Shown: in pieces, positions 17,735 to 25,502 of the stretch | Layout of the letters: each line of letters opens with the position of its first letter | Position numbering within the stretch: position 1 is the first letter of the stretch | Assembly: GCF_028283705.1 (NCBI RefSeq) | Contig: NZ_JAPWKD010000024.1 | Coordinates: 1-64,000 of the forward strand | Reading direction: 5' to 3' | Length of the DNA stretch: 64,000 bases | Origin: Pantoea sp. | GTDB lineage: Bacteria; Pseudomonadota; Gammaproteobacteria; Enterobacterales; Enterobacteriaceae | Made by a program: the position numbers and the translations under genes | The notes under the pieces: generated by a model | Seen by the model: only the letters and a program-made list of their open reading frames with translations | Told to the model about the DNA's origin: nothing | The model's database searches: none

Positions 17735-18468
17735 GCGCCCCCCTCGTCATCCGTGGAGAAAATCACCCACACGTACCCTTCGCCGTTCGCATACAGGGTG
17801 CGCGTGGAGAGCATCACCGCCCGCACGCCTTTCTGCCAGAACTGCTTTTCGCTCAGGGTGCGGGTGACATAACCGGTGTTTTTCATGCGGTAGCGCATCA
17901 CCCGCAGGTGCGAGCCAGCAAGCTGGCGCTCCGGCGTCAGCTGCACGCCGGCAGGCGGGTTATAGAGCGGCCCGCGGGTTGCCTTCATGTCGGTATAACT
18001 GTCCGGTACGCCGCCGTTAATCACGGTGCGGGCGACACTGACCAGCGTCTTCTGGAACGGCTGGCTTTCTTCCCAGGCTTTCGCATCAGGATTCGGCTTC
18101 CGTGGCGCATCCGCCGGGATAAGCTCAAGTGTGCGGCCACTCCCGGGTTTCGGGGACACATCGAGTGATACGCTCACCCCGCCTGCGGTTTCCAGAAAGA
18201 CGGTGAAGTCCTGTCCGGTCAGCGGGGTGATAAGCAGTGCGCCGTCTGCAGTGTTGTCTTTGGTATAGGCTCCCTCCGGACCGGTGACACCGGTAATGAG
18301 CTCACCGTCAATCACGATTTTATTCGGGCTGGTGTTGCTCATCTGCGCCTTCAGGTGCGCGTTGTTTTCAAACACGGTACCGGCCGGGCCGGGCACCGCA
18401 GCCGATGCAGCGGCGGGTATCAGTGCGAGTGCCGCAGTGACGGCCAGCGTGGAAACGGTTTTCTTCAT
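17731..18468 (-). CDS. traK: TraK, VirB9-like secretin-type protein
   Basis: 245 residues (F TraK 242), signal peptide ending ASAA before VPGPAGTVF. Mostly beta-rich sequence as in the family, C-terminal YGN-free tail LYANGEGYVWVIFST. Forms the outer-membrane core with TraV and TraB. The start shares a TAATG junction with the traE stop. Confidence 0.92.
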   Translation of the reverse strand: MKKTVSTLAVTAALALIPAAASAAVPGPAGTVFENNAHLKAQMSNTSPNKIVIDGELITGVTGPEGAYTKDNTADGALLITPLTGQDFTVFLETAGGVSVSLDVSPKPGSGRTLELIPADAPRKPNPDAKAWEESQPFQKTLVSVARTVINGGVPDSYTDMKATRGPLYNPPAGVQLTPERQLAGSHLRVMRYRMKNTGYVTRTLSEKQFWQKGVRAVMLSTRTLYANGEGYVWVIFSTDDEGGA

Positions 18469-19070
18469 TATTGAGTCCTGTTGCGGGAGGCATGCAGGTT
18501 TGTCCAGGGCACTTCGGGGAAGGCCGTAAGGCGGATAAGTCCGTCCACGTAGTGCAGGCTGAGCCGGTAGGCTTTGTTGGCGTCCGGAAGCGTGAGCTTC
18601 AGTTTGCCGTTGGAGGTGCTGGCGCTCAGTGTTCCCTGGGCGATGATGTCACCGGTGGTGGTGTCGGTGATTTCATCGTCAATCTGGAACACGGAAGAAA
18701 CGCCGTTCTTTTTGATATATTCAGCTTCGGCGGCAAGCTGTTTTTTCATGGCGTCACGGTTCTCCGGCGGAACAAAGCGCAGCAGGGCGGCGTACTGGCT
18801 GTCCACGGTCTCGGGCGTGACGGAAAGGCGGAGATTGATAAACGCGCGCACCAGCATGGCGTTGAGGGCGGCATCTCCGGAGGCGGAATCGGAGGTGAAC
18901 GGCCTGTCAAACATCATCGGGGTGGTGACGGTTTTCTGCGTTCGGGCAAAGTGCCACGCGAGCGCACCAGTGATGCAGTTCGCGGCGACGCTGAGGGCCA
19001 GAAGAGACCCCAGTCCCGTCAGCGCCATGACCGTTACACGGTTACGCCCCTCCCTGACCTGATACTTCAT
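18468..19070 (-). CDS. traE: TraE, VirB5/VirB8-class pilus assembly protein
   Basis: 200 residues from the ATG at 19070, chosen for the strong CAGGAGGAAG ribosome site just upstream; an in-frame ATG at 19103 is less likely. One membrane helix near residues 15-40, then the family block FINLRLSVTPETVDSQYAALL and ENRDAMKKQLA. Inner-membrane component required for pilus assembly. Confidence 0.92.
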   Translation of the reverse strand: MKYQVREGRNRVTVMALTGLGSLLALSVAANCITGALAWHFARTQKTVTTPMMFDRPFTSDSASGDAALNAMLVRAFINLRLSVTPETVDSQYAALLRFVPPENRDAMKKQLAAEAEYIKKNGVSSVFQIDDEITDTTTGDIIAQGTLSASTSNGKLKLTLPDANKAYRLSLHYVDGLIRLTAFPEVPWTNLHASRNRTQ

Positions 19071-19121
19071 ATGTTGCTTCCTCCTGTCGGAAATAAGCGC
19101 CACCCGGAGGTGGCGCGCGGG

Positions 19122-19424
19122 TTACTGCATCCAGTGCCGGTTGCCTGAGTCGGGCACCCGCCGGAACTGCAGCCGGAGCAGCGCGGTTGGCAGATACCAG
19201 TAAAGAAGGTTCATGAGCCACCAGGTGCCCTGCCCCTTCTTGAGGTAGCGGATTAACAGCCAGAGCGCGCCCGCCACAATCAGCATCACGATGAAGATGT
19301 CGCAGAGCAGGCCGATACCGGCGCACGCAACGATGACAAAGGCCTCCTCAGGCGGGAGTCCGAGCACGCGTTTCTGCAGATTGAGGGTTTCCGGGAACTG
19401 GTACTGAAGGGTTTCCCTGTCCAT
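19122..19424 (-). CDS. traL: TraL, inner-membrane pilus assembly protein
   Basis: 100 residues (F TraL 91). N-terminal PETLNLQKRVLGLPPEEAF is the family signature, followed by a long hydrophobic stretch (about residues 28-60) and WWLMNLLYWYLP. VirB3-like partner of the TraC ATPase. Lies 7 bases after traA. Confidence 0.92.
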   Translation of the reverse strand: MDRETLQYQFPETLNLQKRVLGLPPEEAFVIVACAGIGLLCDIFIVMLIVAGALWLLIRYLKKGQGTWWLMNLLYWYLPTALLRLQFRRVPDSGNRHWMQ

Positions 19425-19431
19425 GACAGGG

Positions 19432-19827
19432 TTAACCGGCGATGGCGAAGAGGGTGCGGGTTACAACGACAAGGAACACAAGGCCACCGACAAACACCAT
19501 CGGGTTACGGGATTTAATGTAGAGGTAGATAGACAGCAGGACTTCACCGATATAAAACCCCCACTCCAGCGTACTGCCGTGACCAAACGTATCCTGCGCG
19601 TCCTGTTTCTGACTTGCCAGCATGTCCTCGGCGCGAACCAGGTGCGGCAGCGCGAAGCAGAGGAGTGCCAGACCAATCAGCGTCAGATTAACGCGGTGAC
19701 GGTACAGAGAGCCGGCACTGCGTTTAAGCGTACCGATGAAGCCGGACATTGACCGGCCCCGGGAGACCGGGCAGGCTTCCGCAGCCCCCGCCCCCGCCAG
19801 AGCAGGTTTGCCTGAGACAACTTTCAT
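19432..19827 (-). CDS. traA: TraA, F-type propilin
   Basis: 131 residues (F propilin 121). A long leader with a membrane segment ends LPHLVRA, the expected leader-peptidase site, giving a mature pilin of about 65 residues that begins EDMLASQKQDAQDTFG and has two hydrophobic helices (WGFYIGEVLLSIYLY and MVFVGGLVFLVVVTRTLF) joined by a basic turn KSRN. GAGGA lies upstream of the ATG. It is the first gene of the transfer operon on this strand. Confidence 0.95.
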   Translation of the reverse strand: MKVVSGKPALAGAGAAEACPVSRGRSMSGFIGTLKRSAGSLYRHRVNLTLIGLALLCFALPHLVRAEDMLASQKQDAQDTFGHGSTLEWGFYIGEVLLSIYLYIKSRNPMVFVGGLVFLVVVTRTLFAIAG

Positions 19828-20036
19828 AAAAAAATCCTCGGATTGAGTTAAGGGAACGTCATTGCGCGTAAACAGACGTAACGCACCGTAAGTCTACATT
19901 TTCTCAAAAAAAAAAAATCTGTGATGCATGTCACATTTTTAAGAGGTAATTGATAATTTTTAGGATTATTCCCGGAAGAGAGGGCTGTAGGCTTTGTGCT
20001 AACTCAGGGCATGCCTCGCAGGGAGGTACAAAAACA
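19828..20036. promoter_or_regulatory. Divergent control region between traA and the TraY-like gene
   Basis: About 210 bases between the two diverging genes. It holds a run of 12 A residues near 19905-19917 and the CRP-type dyad listed separately. Both the tra operon promoter (minus) and the promoter of the plus-strand gene must lie here. I could not place -35/-10 boxes firmly. Confidence 0.6.
19920..19935. promoter_or_regulatory. CRP-type binding site
   Basis: TGTGATGCATGTCACA matches the CRP consensus TGTGA-N6-TCACA at all ten core positions. It lies between traA and the divergent TraY-like gene, so catabolite control of one or both is likely. CRP control of transfer genes is known in F (through traJ), but here the site sits directly at the operon. 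Confidence 0.75.
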
Positions 20037-20657
20037 ATGAAAGTCAAAGAGAAGCTGGGCGACGGGCGTGGACGTCCGCGTAAATATGCACAGGGGGAGA
20101 TGCAGTACCGCAAGCTGTGGCTGCCGGAAAATCTGCTGATGGAACTGCGCGTGGCAGCGCGCGTCCGCCGGTACACCACCAATGACGAAATCATCAGCCG
20201 CCTCGTGGCCTCAATGCGTTTTACGCCGCGCAGGCCGGTGATTAAAACCGGACAGGGGCAGCGTCTGGTCGCTCTGGCTCGATTATTTGATGAGTTCCTG
20301 CAGGAAAAACTCGAAATTATCCGGCAGGAGTACGCCGGGCAGGAAAATAATGATGATGCGAACAAAAAAACATTTGTCCCTGGAAAAAACCGGGCATTCA
20401 GCAGCAGCTTTCCGGTTAATTTACGCCGCGATATGGACATCAGCGCACGGTTTAATCAGCGCAGCGTCAATCAGGAGATTATGGAGCGTCTGCTGGGTTC
20501 GCTGAATTACTTCACGGAGCAGCAGTTGCCTGAAAGTGAGGAAGTTCACCGCCTGCGTGAGCTCGCCATTCTTTTTGATGAATTTATTTCGGAGAAAGTC
20601 GCTGCAGCCGAAAATCCGCTGACGCAAAAGCCGGAGGATGAGAAAAAACAGTCCTGA
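20037..20657 (+). CDS. traY: TraY-like relaxosome/regulatory protein with two ribbon-helix-helix repeats
   Basis: 206 residues from the ATG at 20037, preceded by GGGAGGT; the longer ORF start lacks such a site. Two repeats are visible: residues about 14-60 (YRKLWLPENLLMELRVAARVRRYTTNDEIISRL) split as strand plus two helices, and about 120-160 (SFPVNLRRDMDISAR, then SVNQEIMERLLGSL). Tandem RHH repeats in one chain are the mark of F TraY, which bends oriT DNA and activates the tra promoter. Oddly, it is transcribed away from traA; in F it is the first gene of the operon in the same direction. It is also longer than F TraY (131). Confidence 0.75.
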   Translation: MKVKEKLGDGRGRPRKYAQGEMQYRKLWLPENLLMELRVAARVRRYTTNDEIISRLVASMRFTPRRPVIKTGQGQRLVALARLFDEFLQEKLEIIRQEYAGQENNDDANKKTFVPGKNRAFSSSFPVNLRRDMDISARFNQRSVNQEIMERLLGSLNYFTEQQLPESEEVHRLRELAILFDEFISEKVAAAENPLTQKPEDEKKQS

Positions 20658-20672
20658 CAGACAGAATTCAGA

Positions 20673-20695
20673 CCGGGCAGGATGCCCGGTTTTCA
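20673..20695 (+). terminator. Rho-independent terminator after the TraY-like gene
   Basis: Perfect stem CCGGGCA/TGCCCGG with a GGA loop followed by TTTTCATATTTT, 15 bases after the stop codon. Confidence 0.85.
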
Positions 20696-21182
20696 TATTT
20701 TACCGGGCCGGAAAAAAACACTGGTATCATCGCAAAAAAAATGCTCATCTGAGTCTGACCATCCCTTTGCACCCCTTCCTGAATTCATGATTATCATTCG
20801 CCAGACCGCGCCCCTTACACAGGTAAAATCATCCACCTCACGTCAGTGATTAATTCACCCCTGATGCAGGAGGTAAAATACTTTCACTCCGTGTTCTCGG
20901 TGAGTGTGAAAATTCACGGTGGAATAACACCTGTCTGAAATATAACGAAATCCCCGGAGTGTCTGAAGACCCCGGTGGACATCGTGAGCGCTGTCATAAC
21001 AGACTGACAGGAATAGCCTCTTATTAAGAGGCTTATGGTTTTTTGGGTGTCTCTTTCCTCTGGCAGCAGCAGAACCATCAGAGATTACGGGAGAAGAGTG
21101 ATGACAGGATTTATGAACCTGAACAGGAATAATAAAAAAACTGCCACGGAAACAGCCACGCCCGTAAATTTCCGAGTGCAGG
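20696..21182. other. Intergenic region between the TraY-like gene and traM, no protein gene seen
   Basis: In F this place carries traJ and the antisense RNA finP; no TraJ-like reading frame is visible. The region holds short palindromes such as GTGAAAATTCAC near 20905 and the plus-strand hairpin at 21015-21045. A 145-codon minus-strand frame crosses it but overlaps traM and has no domain, so it is left out. Confidence 0.5.
21015..21045 (+). terminator. Plus-strand hairpin with T-run, possible end of a small RNA
   Basis: Stem AGCCTCTT/AAGAGGCT followed by TATGGTTTTTTGGG on the plus strand. No plus-strand protein gene ends here, so it may terminate a small RNA transcribed from the 20.8-21.0 kb region, which is where F encodes the regulatory RNA FinP. 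Confidence 0.5.
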
Positions 21183-21575
21183 TTACTGCTCCTCAGAGAG
21201 GAAATGTTTAGTTTCTGCCTTATCCTCTGCGGCATGCATTCCTGACAGGTTACTGTCAATAATTCCCTCCAGCCCGCTTTCCACATCCTCACCCCGCATG
21301 CGCAGATACATTTCAGAAAGCATCGCCATCATGATGCTGATACCCTCACGACTCCCTGACACCTTGCGAATTAAATCCCGGTTAAAACCATCAAGGTCAA
21401 ATTTATTCCCTTCACCCTGGTGTTTTTTAACCATCAGTCCGATACCGACCAGTTCATTGACCACGGAAGAGAAGTTCACATCGCCGTGCGTCGCGCCATT
21501 CTGTATCTCAATTTGCACCAGGTCCTGAACTTCCCTTTCAGTTTTCTCTTTAAAGTAAATATTTCTTCTGGCCAT
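21183..21575 (-). CDS. traM: TraM, oriT-binding relaxosome protein
   Basis: 130 residues (F TraM 127) from the ATG at 21575 (MARRNIYF); the ORF extends 13 codons further without need. N-terminal RHH-like part with VNFSSVVNELVGIGLMV, C-terminal helical tetramerisation-like part (SREGISIMMAMLSEMYLRM) ending in charged residues. TraM binds repeats beside nic and docks the relaxosome to TraD. It lies next to the iteron array and oriT, as in F. Confidence 0.82.
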   Translation of the reverse strand: MARRNIYFKEKTEREVQDLVQIEIQNGATHGDVNFSSVVNELVGIGLMVKKHQGEGNKFDLDGFNRDLIRKVSGSREGISIMMAMLSEMYLRMRGEDVESGLEGIIDSNLSGMHAAEDKAETKHFLSEEQ

Positions 21576-21715
21576 GCCATTATCCTTACTGCCTGAACAG
21601 GGTATTACCTGCACAGTGACTGATGAATATTTCTGTTTTTTTTACTTCCGGGACAGCCTGCGGAATACGTAAAATCACCATGTTGCTTTTTTTATTATTC
21701 TGTCAGGAGTCACTG
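21576..21715. other. AT-rich leader of traM
   Basis: Short AT-rich stretch between the traM start and the first iteron, with a run of T residues near 21690. It must contain the traM promoter on the minus strand. Confidence 0.4.
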
Positions 21716-22075
21716 TGTGTCAATCCGGCACTGTGTATTAATTTTCCGGGGTGTGTTAATCCGGCACTGCACGCGGTTTATATGTGTGTTAATCCGGCAC
21801 TGTAACCCGTTTTTATGTGTGTTAATCCGGCACTGCACCCCGTTTTTATGTGTGTTAATCCGGCACTGTAACCCGTTTTTATGTGTGTTAATCCGGCACT
21901 ACTGACGCAAAAATCATGCATAACACACTGATTTAAATACATAGCCACAATTAACACACCATACAGTGCCGTTTGCAGTGCCGGATTAACACACAATCAG
22001 GCACTGTATCAGCACACAATCCGGCACTGCATTGACACACAATCCGGCACTGTAAAGTGTGTTAATTAACACACC
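21716..22075. repeat. Iteron array of the oriT region (33-bp period)
   Basis: The core TTAATCCGGCACTG with a leading TGTG recurs with CCGGCACT starting at 21725, 21761, 21794, 21827, 21860 and 21893. The last four steps are exactly 33 bp, about three helical turns. One copy lies inverted at about 21975-21993, and three related copies with CACAAT instead of GTTAAT follow up to about 22055. The array sits between traM and nic, where F has its TraM-binding sites, so TraM or TraY binding is the likely role. A replication-type iteron is the alternative, but no rep gene is near. Confidence 0.8.
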
Positions 22076-22143
22076 TTTCTTCTGATACAAGGCAGATGCG
22101 GCAAATAAATACAAGTAACGTCATGTTTTAAAAACAAAAAACT

Positions 22144-22180
22144 GCAAGATGAAATCTTGCGTGGGGTGTGATGAAATCTA
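22144..22180 (+). other. oriT: oriT nic region (F-type)
   Basis: An inverted repeat GCAAGAT-GAA-ATCTTGC (22144-22160) is followed at once by GTGGGGTGTG (22161-22170). F oriT has the same plan: a short hairpin followed by GCGTGGGGTGT and the nick before GG. By this analogy nic lies between 22169 and 22170 on the + strand, so the + strand to the right (gene X, then psiA/psiB/ardA) enters the recipient first and the tra operon last. Confidence 0.82.
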
Positions 22181-22369
22181 TAACCCAAAAGCGGCTTGTG
22201 AAATAGCCTCCTTCCCGTGAATTTAAATAACCCGCAACTATCTTCGCTGGTCAGCGCAGAGCGCCACGTGCGCGTCTGTAACGAATTATCTTGCACAGGA
22301 TGATCTGAGGGGGTATTTTTCACGCAGACGCCCTCAGCGCATCCTGCGCGTTATGATGAGATTAATTTT
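22181..22369. other. Leader between nic and the lytic transglycosylase gene
   Basis: About 190 bases with the promoter of the plus-strand transglycosylase gene. Short GC palindromes (CAGCGCAGAGCGCC near 22253) are seen but no clear boxes. Confidence 0.4.
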
Positions 22370-22897
22370 ATGAAATGGTTTGCCTTTGCAGGCTTTGCCG
22401 TGATATTCAGCGCGCAGGCTGCGCCGGAAATGTGTTTCACAAAAGCCGGGCATGACTACGGTATAGATCCGCTGTTGCTCACGGCGATATCGATTAAGGA
22501 GTCGCGTCTGAAAATGGATGCAGTAAATAATAAAAACCGGAATAAAACCGAGGATGTCTGCGGGATGCAGGTAAACAGCATTCATTTCCCTGCGCTGCGG
22601 AAGTTTGATATTACGCGAGATCGTCTTATGAAAGACCCGTGTATCTGCATTTACACGGGTGCCTGGGTACTTGCGCATAACTTCCGCGCCTACGGTAAAA
22701 ACTGGGACAGTGTGGGTATGTATAATACCGGTGCCAGCCCTGAGCTGGTTACCCGCAGACGCGCTTACGCACAGGACGTGAAGAACATTTACCGGGTTCT
22801 TCTGGCAAGGAATATCGTCTACGATAAAATGACTGAATCAGGAGTAGAGAAGACGACTAAAAAAGAAATGGATGAAAAGACAAATCAGTCACCATAA
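22370..22897 (+). CDS. Lytic transglycosylase of the oriT-proximal region (gene X / orf169 type)
   Basis: 175 residues with a signal peptide (WFAFAGFAVIFSAQAA) and an SLT-type domain: IDPLLLTAISIKESRL with the catalytic Glu, then CGMQVNSIHFPAL and ARRRAYAQDV-like RRAYAQDVKNIY. It cuts peptidoglycan to make room for the transfer apparatus. In F the homologue diverges from traM across oriT, exactly as here, so it marks the start of the leading region. The C-terminal tail is Lys/Glu-rich. Confidence 0.88.
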   Translation: MKWFAFAGFAVIFSAQAAPEMCFTKAGHDYGIDPLLLTAISIKESRLKMDAVNNKNRNKTEDVCGMQVNSIHFPALRKFDITRDRLMKDPCICIYTGAWVLAHNFRAYGKNWDSVGMYNTGASPELVTRRRAYAQDVKNIYRVLLARNIVYDKMTESGVEKTTKKEMDEKTNQSP

Positions 22898-22900
22898 AAT

Positions 22901-22928
22901 AAAAAGACCGGCCATGCCGGTCTTTTTA
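22901..22928. terminator. Bidirectional terminator between the transglycosylase gene and the leading-region operon
   Basis: AAAAAGACCGGC-CAT-GCCGGTCTTTTTATTT: a perfect stem with A-run on one side and T-run on the other. It separates the plus-strand gene from the long minus-strand leading-region block. Confidence 0.9.
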
Positions 22929-22937
22929 TTTTTCAAC

Positions 22938-23249
22938 TTACCAGTCATAAACCGGCCAGTCATCAGGCACACATCCGTCGCGATCAAATATCACAGACTC
23001 CGCGCCGAATTCACGAACCCCCTCCGTCATCAATCTCAGCGTACTTTCTGACAAACCTGCACACCTCATTTCATAATAAGGCGCTTCCAGCAGGCCAGGA
23101 CGAACCATCCAGCCATAATCTAAATCGATTACCCAGAGGGTTCCCTGACTTTCCTTCAGTGCCTCCGCAATCGACGTTAATATATCGCCATCCTTCCGGG
23201 TAATACAGGACGTTGAGCAGACCAGCGCTTTAAAAATTTCAGGATCCAT
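22938..23249 (-). CDS. Small conserved protein, DUF5983-like
   Basis: 103 residues, acidic, with STSCITRKDGDILTSIAEAL and GTLWVIDLDYGWMVRPGLL, and FDRDGCVPDDWPVYDW at the end. I recall similar small proteins labelled DUF5983 near antirestriction genes on enterobacterial plasmids, but cannot check the match. No signal peptide. It is the last gene of the minus-strand leading block before oriT. Confidence 0.65.
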   Translation of the reverse strand: MDPEIFKALVCSTSCITRKDGDILTSIAEALKESQGTLWVIDLDYGWMVRPGLLEAPYYEMRCAGLSESTLRLMTEGVREFGAESVIFDRDGCVPDDWPVYDW

Positions 23250-23259
23250 ATATTACTCT

Positions 23260-24111
23260 TCAGACCTTCGGCGGCAGCATACCGGGATAGTGTTTTGCCA
23301 CCATATCATTTATTCTCTCTACCAGCTCCATGCGTTTAAATACAATATGGGCCGTTCCTTTTTTAAACCACCGCACACTGTAATACTCAGATTAAAATAT
23401 TTGGTCCTGTACATTCCGGTTAAAAAAGTCACTAAACAGAACCCCCTCTGACAGACGAAAATCCGGGACCGGCTTATTGTCCATAACATAAAATGGCCGC
23501 GCCAGGTCATCGAGTTTTTGCTGTCCGCTCTGTGTAAGGGAATAAGAACTTTTTCCCCATAACCGGATAAAGTTATTGATGATAATTTTCTTTCCGAGGC
23601 GGCAGGGATGGTTAGTTTTATAATCCCACGACAGGCTGCGGAACACGTCAATCACACCGGTTTCAAAGGTATTTTCTTTCTGTTCGTTCAGTTCCCGGAA
23701 CGTTGCCAGCACGTTATCGAGGGTAATTTCCGGCACCTCATTGCTGTTTAACTGACGGTCCCATTCTTCCCGCTGTTTGCTGCTCATAAAGGTGTACATG
23801 CCCGTTTCGCTCATCAGGCGATCCCAGATTTTTCGGTCTGCCAGACGACGGATAGCAGCGGCATTTTTTTCCGTATGAGTGTCATTCGGTAAGGCATCCG
23901 TCACGCACTGCGTGAAGCCATACAGCGATTCCTCTCCCGCTGCCGCCGTGAGGTGACGACGGGCCTGCGCCAGTAGCGCCATCCCCTGAGCGAATTTCTC
24001 CAGCCCCTTCGAACGTTGCGCCAGAATCTGTTCGACAGGCGCGGATGGGATCATACCCGTTGAGCCATGCAGGCCCGGGGTGAATGGTTCGATCTGCGTA
24101 CTGGTCTTCAT
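23260..24111 (-). pseudogene. DUF4942-type protein gene with an in-frame stop
   Basis: The frame from 24111 runs 239 codons to a TAA at 23392-23394 and then stays open, in the same frame, for 43 more codons to a TGA at 23260-23262. The continuation reads YYSVRWFKKGTAHIVFKR and then VERINDMVAKHYPGMLPPKV, which is the conserved C-terminus of DUF4942 proteins. So the family-length product (about 283 residues) is broken by one nonsense codon. The N-terminal part keeps RLADRKIWDRLM and WDYKTNHPCRLGKKIII. DUF4942 proteins are common on plasmids and of unknown role. The start overlaps the upstream gene by 4 bases. Confidence 0.75.
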
Positions 24112-24431
24112 TGTGCTTTATCCATGTTCAGAGAGGCATTCAGTGCGGCGGAAATGAGGGTATAACCGATGTCAAATTCGTACAGGGCAACCGGCCATCC
24201 TTTCCAGGTGTATACCATGCGGGCCTCTGGTTCGTCGGTCGGTTCTGCAATGGCATCCAGTACGTTGCAGTCCCGCCAGTACAGCCCACCCGGCCCCGCG
24301 AACGTCCCATTTGCCACCAGGTAATCGCAGAGATCGGCAAACTGCGCGCGCGTAAGGTTTATGTGTTTCTGTCCTTCACCCCGTGTTTCGGTAGATTCTG
24401 AAGCGGCGGTGTTGACGTTCTGTGTGTTCAT
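24108..24431 (-). CDS. Unknown leading-region protein carrying the shared N-terminal tag (copy A)
   Basis: 107 residues. The first 16, MNTQNVNTAASESTET, are identical to the starts of the proteins at 26159-26923 and 28733-29458; after that the three are unrelated. The body here reads INLTRAQFADLCDYLVANGTF and MVYTWKGWPVALYEFDIGYTL. Preceded by repeat block A, which likely carries its promoter and ribosome site. Couples by 4 bases to the DUF4942 gene. Function unknown; position suggests early expression in recipients. Confidence 0.7.
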   Translation of the reverse strand: MNTQNVNTAASESTETRGEGQKHINLTRAQFADLCDYLVANGTFAGPGGLYWRDCNVLDAIAEPTDEPEARMVYTWKGWPVALYEFDIGYTLISAALNASLNMDKAQ

Positions 24432-25082
24432 GCTGGTCTCCTGTATTCGGTTGCTTTAACCCTGTTTCGGTGAGTTCCTCGCGGCGAAGGGCAAAGGAGC
24501 AACGGCTGACGGCTGAACGCACGGGCGTCACCGCAGGCCGCAGCGCAAGCGAGCCACAGGCGAGTGCGAACGGGCGAGGAACGGCGAAGCGCACCCTTGC
24601 GGGCAGATGGCTGACGGTGCTACGAACAGCCCTCCGCGGGGAGCTCACCGGGACAGGCTGCACAACGGGGAGAGACGAGCAGGAACACACCCGACACGAC
24701 GGAACGGCGTGGCGGCATTAAAGGGCGCGGCGCGCCCGGTGAAGGCACCGGCGACAGCCGGTTGCAGGGGTTGACCTGGTCTGTTGCCATCAGACCCTGG
24801 CCGGGAGGCCCGGAACACGCCACGCGTGGTCCGGTGGAGCTTACCGGCTGCGCCGGTTAGCGGAGCGGGGCTGACGACCCGGCACCGCCGGGGAGCCGCA
24901 GGTGGCCATGTTCCGGCTGTTGTTTGTGATTACCCGGAAGACCAACCGGAGATGCAGGATATACAGCAGGGATAAGAGACATACAGGGAGAAAGCAGCCG
25001 CAGAGGAACCGATTCAGAGACAGGCGGAGGGAGAGAGCCGGTGCGTCAGCACCGGCATTCCCCCGGCCCGCAGGGCCTGCTG
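24376..25082. repeat. Leading-region repeat block A (candidate single-strand promoter)
   Basis: About 700 bases, nearly the same as blocks B (26872-27563) and C (29397-30081). Each block spans the shared start codons of the following minus-strand gene, a GC-rich middle with many short inverted repeats, and at the far end a perfect hairpin GCCGGTGC-GTCA-GCACCGGC (25037-25056 here). ORFs of 60-105 codons in both strands of the block are by-products of its base composition and recur in all copies. Layout and place fit single-stranded (Frpo-type) promoters of F-like leading regions, an inference. Confidence 0.7.
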
Positions 25083-25095
25083 TTTTAGCGCACCC

Positions 25096-25437
25096 TCAGC
25101 TGGCACCGCTGCCATATTCATTCATTTTTTCATCCTCATGGTGCATTCTGGCCGTGCATAAAATGCCTTCAAACGGCAGACCTGTTTGATCACACAGATG
25201 CATCAGGTCGGCCAGTAAATCAGTGATAATCGTATCGGCTGGCTCGTTGTCGTTGGCCAGACCGGTACAATGTGCGAATGCTGTCAGGGCTGTTGCAGCA
25301 GCACTGATGCTTCCCTGACTGCCTGCATCAAAGGGCAGAATGTCGTTGTCCTGTCCGCACAATCCTTCCAGATCACGAAACACGGGTATGTCAGTCTGGT
25401 ACTGACTTACCGCTACCGGAATATCATCCGTAACCAT
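25096..25437 (-). CDS. Unknown small acidic protein
   Basis: 113 residues from the ATG at 25437, which has GGGGGAG at proper distance; the ORF could start 10 codons earlier only with TTG. Very acidic at both ends (MVTDDIPVAV, HHEDEKMNEYG), with a helical middle ADTIITDLLADLMHLCDQTG. Small acidic leading-region proteins often act as DNA mimics or protein inhibitors, but there is no direct sign of this here. Lies just upstream of block A. Confidence 0.55.
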   Translation of the reverse strand: MVTDDIPVAVSQYQTDIPVFRDLEGLCGQDNDILPFDAGSQGSISAAATALTAFAHCTGLANDNEPADTIITDLLADLMHLCDQTGLPFEGILCTARMHHEDEKMNEYGSGAS

Positions 25438-25472
25438 CAGGTGCTCCCCCTGTGCTGATGTATTCAATCATT

Positions 25473-25494
25473 GGCAGGGGTTGTTTCCCCTGCC
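25473..25494. other. Intercistronic GC hairpin
   Basis: GGCAGGGG-TTGTTT-CCCCTGCC, perfect 8-bp stem between two minus-strand genes, no T-run. The same kind of hairpin recurs at 28462-28485, 36359-36376 and 39420-39437, each just before the ribosome site of the next leading-region gene. Confidence 0.65.
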
Positions 25495-25502
25495 CTGTAT
25501 CG

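Noticed and set aside
20855..21292. Minus-strand ORF of 145 codons between traM and the TraY-like gene
   Set aside because: It overlaps the 3' end of traM in another frame, has no recognisable domain and does not resemble TraJ.
21717..21996. ORFs with repeated peptides (LIRHC, SAGLTHIKTG) on both strands
   Set aside because: They arise because the 33-bp iteron is a multiple of three and stays open in several frames; no start signal or family supports a protein.
21716..22075. CRISPR array
   Set aside because: The units repeat almost completely without unique spacers, occur in both orientations, and no cas gene is present; iterons explain them better.
24422..25189. ORFs of 60-105 codons inside repeat block A (and the same in B and C)
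   Set aside because: They occur on both strands, have unusual Arg/Pro/Ala-rich composition, and are due to GC-rich repeated DNA.
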